Source of the DNA: CAIOYC01 sp964243985
GTDB lineage: Bacteria; Pseudomonadota; Alphaproteobacteria; Caulobacterales; Caulobacteraceae
DNA: 5,518 nt
Assembly (NCBI GenBank): GCA_964243985.1
Contig: CAXTHJ010000121.1
Coordinates: 1-5,518, forward strand
Reading direction: 5' to 3'
In this document: positions 1-5,518 of the stretch, one piece after another
How the letters are laid out: every line of letters starts with the position of its first letter
Numbering within the stretch: position 1 is the stretch's first letter
Program-made: the position numbers and the translations under genes
Notes under the pieces: model-generated
Seen by the model: only the letters and a program-made list of their open reading frames with translations
What the model was told of the DNA's origin: nothing
Databases searched by the model: none

Positions 1-2
1 CG

Positions 3-497
3 CGCAGCCTCTTCGCCCTAGACGGCGCGCCGTGGAACGAGGAGCGGGTGCTGGACCGTTATGAGCTGCTCTACGAAGCCGGCCTCGCCGCCGAGGCGGA
101 GCGGGACCGGGGGCGAGCCAGCGGGGACGACCAGCCCGAACCCTCCGGCTTCCATCCCGCGTTCGGCCAGCCGATGGTTTCAGACCACCGCCGCATCCTG
201 GCCACCGGGCTTGGGCGCCTACGCGGCAAGTTGAAGTACCGCCCCATCGTGTTCGAGCTGATGCCCGAAACCTTCACTCTCTATGACTTGCAGCGGGCGG
301 TGGAGGCGATTTCGGGCGTGCGCCTGCACAAGCAGAACTTCCGCCGCATGGTGGAGCGCACCGGCCTTGTGGAAGGGCTGGGACGTTTTCGCAGCGAGAC
401 GGGCGGGCGGCCGGCGGAGCTTTTCCGCTACAAGCGCGAGAGCGCCGGTTCCCCCAGCGCCACCGGCTTCTCCCTTCCGGGCCTGCGGGACGGTTGA
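3..497 (+). CDS. Nudix-related protein, NrtR/COG4111 type, C-terminal part (5' end outside window)
   Basis: The open frame runs from the window edge to TGA 495-497, giving 164 residues without a start. The GTG at 48 is an internal valine, since the frame is open and family-like before it (FALDGAPWNEERVLDRYELL). The linker (YELLYEAGL), then FHPAFGQPMVSDHRRILATG, then RLRGKLKYRPIVFELMPETFTL, and HKQNFRRMVE in the putative recognition region are typical of Nudix proteins with a C-terminal winged-helix domain. In this family NrtR members bind ADP-ribose through a Nudix-like domain and repress NAD biosynthesis genes; others may keep hydrolase activity. The Nudix box, which would separate enzyme from pure regulator, lies upstream and cannot be seen. 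RFRSETGGRPAELFRYKRE probably forms the beta-wing. Family placement is from remembered conserved segments and is fairly sure; the role as a DNA-binding regulator is inferred. No clear terminator follows it. Confidence 0.85.
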   Translation, partial: RSLFALDGAPWNEERVLDRYELLYEAGLAAEAERDRGRASGDDQPEPSGFHPAFGQPMVSDHRRILATGLGRLRGKLKYRPIVFELMPETFTLYDLQRAVEAISGVRLHKQNFRRMVERTGLVEGLGRFRSETGGRPAELFRYKRESAGSPSATGFSLPGLRDG

Positions 498-608
498 CCT
501 GTCGGACGTGCGGCAGGTGGTCCAAATTTCCCAATCGCCTCCACACCCTCTAGTATGACCGCATCACGAAGAGCCGCCGGCGCGTGTTCGTCAGCCGAAG
601 CGGACCTT

Positions 609-625
609 GAGGACACTGAAGTTTG
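609..625 (+). promoter_or_regulatory. Ribosome binding site and TTG start of the FabH2-like gene
   Basis: GAGGA (609-613) stands 9 nt before TTG 623-625. The in-frame TGA at 617-619 rules out any start further upstream, and the conserved family N-terminus begins at this TTG, so the rare start codon is decided by the sequence. Confidence 0.75.
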
Positions 626-1744
626 CGTCACGCCGTCATAGCCGCCACGGGCCTGTTCACCCCACCAAACCGCCTTTCCAACGAAGAGCTGGTTAGGACC
701 TTCAACACCTATGTGGAGCGCTTCAACGCCGCCCATGCGGACGAGATCGCGGCGGGGGCGGTGCAGGTGCTGCAGCCCTCCTCGCCGGAGTTCATCGCCA
801 AGGCGTCCGGCATCAAGTCCCGCTTCGTCATGGACAAGACCGGCCTGATCGATCCGGAGATCATGCGCCCGATCATCCCGGAACGCTCCAACGACGAGCT
901 GTCCATCGTAGCGGAGATCGCGGTCGACGCGGCCAAGCAAGCCATCGCGCGGTGGGGCAAGCCGATTTCGGAGATCGGCGCCGTGCTCTGCGCCGCCTCC
1001 AACATGCAGCGGCCATACCCGGCCATGGCCGTCGAGGTGCAGCAGGCGCTGGGCATCCAAGGTTTCGCCTTCGACATGAACGTGGCCTGCTCCTCAGCCA
1101 CCTTTGGGCTGAAGACGGCGGCGGACTTCGTGGCGAACGATCCCACCAAGGCGTTGCTGATGGTCAATCCGGAGATCTGTTCCGGCCACCTGAATTTCCG
1201 CGACCGGGACAGCCACTTCATCTTCGGCGACGTGGCCACCGCCGCCATCGTAGAGCACGCGGGCCGAGCGGCGGAGGGTGACGGTTGGGACATCCTGGGG
1301 ACCCGGCTGAAGACCCAGTTCTCCAACAACATCCGGAATAACTTCGGCTTTCTGAACCGCGCCGCACCAGAGGGCGTCGGGGCCAGGGACAAGCTGTTCG
1401 TACAGGAGGGCCGCAAGGTGTTCCGCGAGGTTGTGCCCCTGGTATCGGACATGATCCTGCAGCACGCCGCCGACATTGGCGTCGATCCGCACCATCTAAA
1501 GCGCCTCTGGCTGCACCAGGCCAACATCAACATGAACGACTTCATCGCCCGCAAGGTGCTCGGCCGCGATCCGACGCCCGAGGAGAACGTCATCATCCTG
1601 GACGAGTACGCCAATACCTCCTCCGCCGGATCAATCATCGCTTTCCATCTGCATTCGGACGACCTGAAGCGGGGCGAGACCGGGCTGATCTGCTCGTTTG
1701 GGGCGGGATATTCGGCGGGGACGGTGTTCGTGCGGAAGCGGTGA
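623..1744 (+). CDS. beta-ketoacyl-ACP synthase III, long FabH2 (PA3286-like) type
   Basis: The 373-residue product is a cytoplasmic thiolase-fold condensing enzyme, expected to join an acyl-CoA primer to malonyl-ACP and give 3-oxoacyl-ACP. The triad is intact: Cys156 in NVACSSATFG, His298 in LWLHQANINMN, Asn331 in EYANTSSAGS. GFGAGYSAGT-like glycines (here SFGAGYSAG) close the fold near the C-terminus. It is longer than E. coli FabH (about 317 residues). Segments such as SNMQRPYPAMAVE, EICSGHLNFRDRDSHFIFGD and QFSNNIRNNFGFLNRAAPEG closely match, from memory, Pseudomonas aeruginosa PA3286 (FabH2), which uses octanoyl-CoA from beta-oxidation. The same primer use here is inference. TTG 623 is the start because TGA 617-619 is in frame just before it, and the N-terminus RHAVIAATGLFTPP is what the family begins with. 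GAGGA at 609-613 is a ribosome site 9 nt away. No acyl carrier or other fab gene is adjacent, so it is not in a fab operon here. Confidence 0.93.
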   Translation: MRHAVIAATGLFTPPNRLSNEELVRTFNTYVERFNAAHADEIAAGAVQVLQPSSPEFIAKASGIKSRFVMDKTGLIDPEIMRPIIPERSNDELSIVAEIAVDAAKQAIARWGKPISEIGAVLCAASNMQRPYPAMAVEVQQALGIQGFAFDMNVACSSATFGLKTAADFVANDPTKALLMVNPEICSGHLNFRDRDSHFIFGDVATAAIVEHAGRAAEGDGWDILGTRLKTQFSNNIRNNFGFLNRAAPEGVGARDKLFVQEGRKVFREVVPLVSDMILQHAADIGVDPHHLKRLWLHQANINMNDFIARKVLGRDPTPEENVIILDEYANTSSAGSIIAFHLHSDDLKRGETGLICSFGAGYSAGTVFVRKR

Positions 1745-1752
1745 CAGACCTG

Positions 1753-1781
1753 CAACGGGTAATAACAAGCGCGCACCGTTG
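1753..1781 (+). terminator. Weak hairpin after the FabH2-like gene
   Basis: CAACGG (1753-1758) is complementary to CCGTTG (1776-1781) with a 17-nt loop, 9 nt after the stop codon. There is no T-run after it and the loop is long, so a terminator role is doubtful. Confidence 0.2.
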
Positions 1782-1816
1782 ATTTGAAGGGCGGTTTGGA
1801 GGACGCTCAACCCTGA

Positions 1817-1833
1817 AGGACGGCTACAGTCCT
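1817..1833 (+). other. Small hairpin just before the CBS-gene ribosome site
   Basis: AGGAC (1817-1821) pairs with GTCCT (1829-1833) around a 7-nt loop, ending 4 nt before the AAGGGAG ribosome site. It is only 5 bp long, so it could arise by chance; no function is claimed. Confidence 0.25.
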
Positions 1834-1850
1834 GCACAAGGGAGTTGACG

Positions 1851-2282
1851 ATGCTCGTATCCCAAATCTTGAAGACCAAGGGCGACATGGTGTTCACCGC
1901 CACGCCTCATGAGACCGTTGGCGCAGCGGCGGCGCTTTTGCATTCGCGGCGGGTGGGCGCCCTGGTGGTGCTGGACGCCAAGGATGGGGTGGCCGGCATT
2001 CTGTCCGAGCGGGATGTGGTGCGCGCGGTGGCGGAGGGCGGCGCCCCGGCGCTGGCCAGACCCGTCCGCGACTTCATGAGCAGCAATGTGGTGTTCGCAG
2101 AGCCCGGCGAGAGCGTGGACGCCCTGCTCTCCCGCATGACCGACCGCCGCATCCGCCACCTGCCCGTCTGCAGGGGCGAGCGGCTGGTGGGCATCGTCTC
2201 CATCGGCGATCTGGTGAAATACAAGATCGCAGAGACCGAGGCTGAAGCGCAAAACCTCAAGGATTACATCGCGGCGGGTTAG
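1851..2282 (+). CDS. Stand-alone two-CBS-domain protein (143 aa)
   Basis: The protein is almost entirely a Bateman module. CBS1 spans about residues 7-62 and ends in GILSERDVVRAV; CBS2 spans about 73-127 and ends in GIVSIGDLVKY. The S-x-x-D parts of these motifs (SERD, SIGD) are the usual ribose-contacting residues, so binding of AMP, ATP or a related adenine nucleotide is likely by family knowledge, not shown. RIRHLPV is the typical CBS2 core. No membrane segment or catalytic domain is present, so it would act as a soluble sensor or as a partner for another protein that cannot be named from here. A charged tail (about 126-138, rich in Glu) follows CBS2. The start is ATG 1851 rather than TTG 1845, because AAGGGAG (1838-1844) lies 6 nt before the ATG but touches the TTG directly. 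It stands 106 bases after the FabH2-like gene, so shared transcription is possible but unproven. Confidence 0.93.
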   Translation: MLVSQILKTKGDMVFTATPHETVGAAAALLHSRRVGALVVLDAKDGVAGILSERDVVRAVAEGGAPALARPVRDFMSSNVVFAEPGESVDALLSRMTDRRIRHLPVCRGERLVGIVSIGDLVKYKIAETEAEAQNLKDYIAAG

Positions 2283-2288
2283 GACCCT

Positions 2289-2311
2289 CCTTCTCCCGCA
2301 AGGGGAGACGG
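2289..2311 (+). terminator. Hairpin after the CBS gene, possible transcript 3' end
   Basis: Bases 2289-2297 pair with 2303-2311 (nine positions, one T/C mismatch) around the loop GCAAG; the core is TCTCCC-GCAAG-GGGAGA. It begins 7 nt after the CBS stop codon. Hairpins of this CTCCC-GCAA-GGGGAG form are common between genes in GC-rich alphaproteobacteria. There is no clean U-tract, only a T-rich stretch at about 2319-2332, so it may protect an mRNA end or end transcription inefficiently. Confidence 0.45.
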
Positions 2312-2321
2312 ACAGCATTCT

Positions 2322-2361
2322 CTTTCATCCTTCAGCACCACCCCTATAAACCCCGCCCATG
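2322..2361 (+). promoter_or_regulatory. Probable promoter giving a leaderless transporter mRNA
   Basis: TATAAA at 2345-2350 is a good -10 element whose expected transcription start, 6-8 nt downstream, falls on or next to ATG 2359. No purine-rich ribosome site exists between them (the spacer is CCCCGCCC). A weak -35 candidate, CTTTCA (2322-2327), lies 17 nt upstream. Together these point to an mRNA that begins at the start codon. Confidence 0.5.
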
Positions 2362-3771
2362 ACCAAGGCCGCCGCGTGGGGAGAGCTTTTGCGGGGCCGT
2401 CTGTTCGCGCGGTTCGCGCTGCTCATGCTCGGCGTGTGGCTCAACGCGGCGGATACGCTGGTGACCGTCACCGTGATGCCGAGCGTGGCGCACCAGATCG
2501 GCGGTTACGCCTATTTCGGGTGGGCGACGGCGGTGTTCCTGCTGGGCGCCATCACGGCGGGGGCGAGTTCGGGGGTGCTGGGCGCTCGAATCGGCGTCCG
2601 GGCCGCCATGACCGGCGCGGGGCTGGTCTACGCCATAGGTTGCGCGGCCAGCGGGCTCAGTCCGGGCGTCGGGCTGTTCCTCGTGGCGCGGCTGGCGCAG
2701 GGGCTGGGCTCAGGCTGGATCGTCGGTCTTGTGTTCGTGGCGGTGGGGTCGGTGTTCCCGCCGGCGCAGTGGACGCGGGCCATGGCGGCGACCACGAGCG
2801 TCTGGGGGGCGGCGACGCTTTTGGGCCCTTTGCTCGGCGGCCTGTTCGCGGCGGCAGGGCCGAACGGTTGGCGCGGCGTGTTCTGGTTTTTCGCCGTGCA
2901 GGGGGTGGCGTTCAGCTTTGCGGCCTGGCGGCTGTTGCCGTCCACGGCGCCGAAGACCGGGCATGACGCCCTTCCCTGGCGACAGCTGCTGATGCTGGCG
3001 CTAGGCGTGATGGCGGTGGCGTCGGCGGGGCTGATCCATGCGCCGGTGATCGCCATCGCCCTGACGGCCGGCGGCCCGGCGCTGCTGATCCTGACGGTTC
3101 GCATGGACGCCATGGCGCCCGTGGCCATGCTCCCGCGCGCCACCCGTAACCTGCGGTCGGCCGCCGGAGCGGGCTATCTGACCATCTTTTTGCTGGAAGG
3201 GGCGACGGCGGGCTGGTCAGTTTATGGGGCGGCGCTGATCCAGACCCTCTACCGCGTGAACCCGCTGATCGCCGGCTATGGGGTTGGATGCGTGGCGGTG
3301 GGCTGGACCATGGCGGCCTTGCTGATTGCCGGGCTACGAGACAGATGGCACGCCTCCTTTATCCGAATCGGCGCTAGCTGCATCCTTCTTGGGCTTGTCG
3401 GCCTAGCGTTCAGCACCGGACGGGCGCCGCTCCTGGCGGTCGCGGCGGCGGCGGCCGTGTTGGGCGCAGGGTTCGGCTTCTCCTGGTCCTTCATAGGACG
3501 ACGCATCTTGGGGAGCTTGCCGGAAAGCGAGCGGGGCCTCGGCGCTGCAGCCATCCCGACGGTGCAGATGATCGGCGCGGCCGTGGGCGCGGCGGGGGCG
3601 AGCGCGCTCGGCGACATGCTGGGCCTGGCGCATGGGGTGGAAGTAGGGTCCGCCTTGCACGCCGCGCCTTATCTATTCGCCGTGTTCCTGCCTGTCGCCG
3701 CGGTGGGATGGTTGGCCGCAAACCGCCTCGCCAACCTCCCAATCCAGAGCGATTCTCGAGCAAAGCGCTGA
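2359..3771 (+). CDS. MFS transporter, DHA2-type drug:H+ antiporter-like, 14 TM
   Basis: The 470-residue inner-membrane protein shows about 14 hydrophobic segments (roughly 15-42, 52-72, 82-100, 102-130, 140-165, 170-192, 208-227, 229-248, 264-292, 303-326, 333-351, 355-380, 394-416, 434-456), the count of the DHA2 branch. Family motifs are clear: NAADTLVTVTVMP in TM1 (motif D1-like), RLAQGLGSG at 111-119 in TM4 (motif B), and GPLLGG at 156-161 in TM5 (antiporter motif C). Proton-driven export of a small toxic compound is therefore likely, but the substrate is unknown. Motif A between TM2 and TM3 reads GVLGARIGVR (72-81), so Gly replaces the usual Asp. ATG 2359 is chosen because TM1 follows directly and a TATAAA box sits 8 nt before it; there is no ribosome site. 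No regulator or outer-membrane partner gene is adjacent, and a 76-base gap with a hairpin separates it from the CBS gene. Confidence 0.92.
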   Translation: MTKAAAWGELLRGRLFARFALLMLGVWLNAADTLVTVTVMPSVAHQIGGYAYFGWATAVFLLGAITAGASSGVLGARIGVRAAMTGAGLVYAIGCAASGLSPGVGLFLVARLAQGLGSGWIVGLVFVAVGSVFPPAQWTRAMAATTSVWGAATLLGPLLGGLFAAAGPNGWRGVFWFFAVQGVAFSFAAWRLLPSTAPKTGHDALPWRQLLMLALGVMAVASAGLIHAPVIAIALTAGGPALLILTVRMDAMAPVAMLPRATRNLRSAAGAGYLTIFLLEGATAGWSVYGAALIQTLYRVNPLIAGYGVGCVAVGWTMAALLIAGLRDRWHASFIRIGASCILLGLVGLAFSTGRAPLLAVAAAAAVLGAGFGFSWSFIGRRILGSLPESERGLGAAAIPTVQMIGAAVGAAGASALGDMLGLAHGVEVGSALHAAPYLFAVFLPVAAVGWLAANRLANLPIQSDSRAKR

Positions 3772-4032
3772 AGATTCACGCAGCATCGGCATCAAAAAAC
3801 CCTTGCGCATCCCCGAAAGCGGGGATAGAAGCCGCCCTCGCTCGGAAACGGGCGCGGGACTGCAGAGCTTGAGACGGAAACGTCGCTTGCTATTTGTCGG
3901 TTTCGCGACTATCTTCCGCAGCTCAATCGAATCGCACCGGACTTCATGAGGCAGGCCCTCGGGCGGCCGCGGTGTGATTTTGTCTTTGCTTTCCGGCTTC
4001 GGCCCTAGGCGAAAACAACCTGAAACGGACGA
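3772..4032. other. Gap between transporter and rRNA promoter, no gene recognised
   Basis: These 261 bases hold no convincing coding frame, tRNA or repeat on either strand; the long minus-strand frame here overlaps the rRNA leader and the transporter end and has no family resemblance. Visible structure is limited to the hairpin at 3809-3826, a GAAA-capped 4-bp hairpin (GACG 3873-3876 with CGTC 3881-3884), and a GTCG/CGAC pair near 3896-3909. An A-rich patch at about 4011-4026 lies directly upstream of the rRNA promoter and might help polymerase binding. Confidence 0.5.
3809..3826 (+). terminator. Perfect 7-bp hairpin after the transporter gene
   Basis: ATCCCCG (3809-3815) pairs exactly with CGGGGAT (3820-3826) around AAAG, 37 nt after the transporter stop codon. 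No T-run follows on the + strand. Read on the - strand the hairpin is followed, after about 10 nt, by six T (the A-run at 3794-3799), so it may also stop antisense transcription. Confidence 0.4.
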
Positions 4033-4068
4033 TTGACACGATAAGTCGAGGCGACTAGATACCCGCCT
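4033..4068 (+). promoter_or_regulatory. rRNA operon promoter, Caulobacter housekeeping type
   Basis: A perfect TTGACA (4033-4038) is followed, after 17 nt, by TAGATA (4056-4061). In the Caulobacter description (TTGACgS, 10-14 nt, GCTANAWC) it reads TTGACAC, 14 nt, ACTAGATA, with only the first and last bases of the second element off. The following CCCGCCTC is a GC-rich discriminator, as in promoters repressed by ppGpp. Transcription should start near 4068, giving a leader of about 284 nt. Confidence 0.72.
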
Positions 4069-4097
4069 CCGCCGACCGCCGGGCGTTAAACGGTGGG

Positions 4098-4126
4098 GCT
4101 GCTGAAGCAGTTCTGGTCTTTGACAT
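4098..4126 (+). promoter_or_regulatory. rRNA leader boxB/boxA-like antitermination site
   Basis: TGGTCTTTGACA (4114-4125) matches the E. coli rrn boxA TGCTCTTTAACA at 10 of 12 positions. A small hairpin, CTGC-TGAA-GCAG (4099-4110), stands directly before it, in the boxB-then-boxA order of rrn leaders. In this role the nascent RNA would recruit NusB/NusE to prevent Rho-dependent termination in the rRNA operon. The TTGACA inside the boxA has no matching -10 element, so I do not read it as a second promoter. Confidence 0.55.
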
Positions 4127-4167
4127 TGTTGATTTGGAAAGAGAAACGCAGGCGGCGGTGTTCTGGC

Positions 4168-4186
4168 GATGGTCTTATAAACCATC
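4168..4186 (+). other. rRNA leader hairpin
   Basis: GATGGT (4168-4173) is an exact inverted copy of ACCATC (4181-4186) around CTTATAA. It lies in the 16S leader after the boxA and is probably part of the folded precursor RNA; no specific role can be assigned. Confidence 0.4.
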
Positions 4187-4227
4187 TCGACACTGACAAT
4201 TGCGGTCTCTTGAAGACACCATAATAA

Positions 4228-4257
4228 CGGTCGTTCAGGCTTCGGTCTGGACGGTTG
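4228..4257 (+). other. rRNA leader hairpin with cUUCGg tetraloop (first)
   Basis: Bases 4228-4240 pair with 4245-4257 without interruption, including several G-U pairs, around the loop TTCG closed by C-G. The inner eight pairs are GTTCAGGC with GTCTGGAC. A cUUCGg cap and wobble-rich 13-bp stem are strong signs of real RNA structure in the precursor. Confidence 0.6.
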
Positions 4258-4302
4258 GAATTGTGGGAACTCGTCAAGATACTACAATAAACAAATGCCA
4301 GA

Positions 4303-4327
4303 CCGGCTCGGACTTCGGTTCGGACGG
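4303..4327 (+). other. rRNA leader hairpin with cUUCGg tetraloop (second)
   Basis: A second TTCG loop (4314-4317) closed by C-G is flanked by CTCGGAC and GTTCGGAC. Six inner pairs form (4308-4313 with 4318-4323), then a C/A mismatch, a G-C pair, a bulged G at 4305 and two more C-G pairs. It ends about 24 nt before the mature 16S start and resembles the first UUCG hairpin. Confidence 0.5.
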
Positions 4328-4335
4328 ACTGTCTT

Positions 4336-4349
4336 TGGTCAATGGTCAA
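4336..4349 (+). repeat. Tandem heptamer TGGTCAA x2 next to the 16S start
   Basis: TGGTCAA occurs twice end to end (4336-4342, 4343-4349), stopping 2 nt before the inferred mature 16S 5' end. It may belong to the stem formed with the 16S 3' flank, which is outside the window. Confidence 0.5.
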
Positions 4350-4351
4350 CT

Positions 4352-5518
<1,167 letters not shown>

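Noticed and set aside
494..499. TTGACC as a -35 element before the FabH2-like gene
   Set aside because: It overlaps the stop codon of the upstream gene and has no -10 element at a usable distance.
551..557. TAGTATG as a -10 element for the FabH2-like gene
   Set aside because: No TTGAC-like -35 element is found 10-19 nt upstream and the match to the Caulobacter -10 is poor; the promoter of this gene was left uncalled.
428..1060. Minus-strand open frame (210 codons) spanning the gap before the FabH2-like gene
   Set aside because: It overlaps two supported + strand genes, shows low-complexity Arg/Gly/His-rich composition and no family resemblance.
709..1776. Long minus-strand open frame (355 codons) opposite the FabH2-like gene
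   Set aside because: It lies antisense to a gene with an intact catalytic triad and conserved blocks, has no recognisable domain, and long antisense frames are expected in GC-rich DNA.
1845..1850. TTG 1845 as the start of the CBS protein
   Set aside because: It touches the AAGGGAG ribosome site with no spacing, while ATG 1851 in the same frame has a 6-nt spacing.
2376..2966. Second + strand frame (196 codons) inside the transporter gene
   Set aside because: It is Arg/Gly-rich without hydrophobic segments, a typical shifted-frame shadow of a GC-rich membrane-protein gene.
4120..4148. TTGACA at 4120-4125 as a second rRNA promoter (P2)
   Set aside because: The -10 position holds GAAACG, and the motif is better explained as part of boxA.
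3673..4185. Minus-strand frame (170 codons) from the transporter end into the rRNA leader
   Set aside because: It runs through the transporter 3' end, the rRNA promoter and boxA, and resembles no known protein.

Overview
The window looks like chromosomal DNA from an alphaproteobacterium, most probably of the family Caulobacteraceae (Caulobacter, Phenylobacterium or a close relative). The evidence is the 16S rRNA sequence (short V1 stem, alphaproteobacterial V3 and V4 signatures, Caulobacteraceae-like V2), the GC-rich codon use of the protein genes, and an rRNA promoter that fits the Caulobacter housekeeping consensus. I place it by remembered rRNA patterns, not by a search, so the genus is open.

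Layout, all on the + strand. (1) At 3-497 is the 3' part of a Nudix-related gene cut by the window edge. The catalytic or ligand-binding Nudix fold is mostly outside, and the winged-helix tail typical of the COG4111/NrtR group is inside. (2) At 623-1744 is a complete beta-ketoacyl-ACP synthase III of the long FabH2 (PA3286-like) type with an intact Cys-His-Asn triad and a forced TTG start. (3) At 1851-2282 is a small stand-alone protein made of two CBS domains. (4) At 2359-3771 is a 14-helix MFS transporter of the DHA2 drug:H+ antiporter type. Its ATG lies only 8 bases after a TATAAA box, which suggests a leaderless mRNA. (5) At 3772-4032 is a stretch with no convincing gene, holding a few small hairpins. 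(6) From 4033 there is an rRNA operon: a TTGACA-N17-TAGATA promoter, a leader of about 280 nt with a boxB/boxA-like antitermination site and two cUUCGg-capped hairpins, then the 16S rRNA gene from about 4352, cut off by the window end at a point near E. coli position 1230.

The four protein genes do not form an obvious pathway. They are a NAD/ADP-ribose-type regulator, a fatty-acid initiation enzyme, an adenine-nucleotide sensor-like module and an exporter. Gaps of 125, 106 and 76 bases separate them, so they are probably at least partly independent transcription units. I see no mobile element, CRISPR array, tRNA or phage gene. I did not find a convincing new biological system. The points most worth checking are the probable leaderless start of the transporter, the substrate of the FabH2-like enzyme, and the structured rRNA leader.
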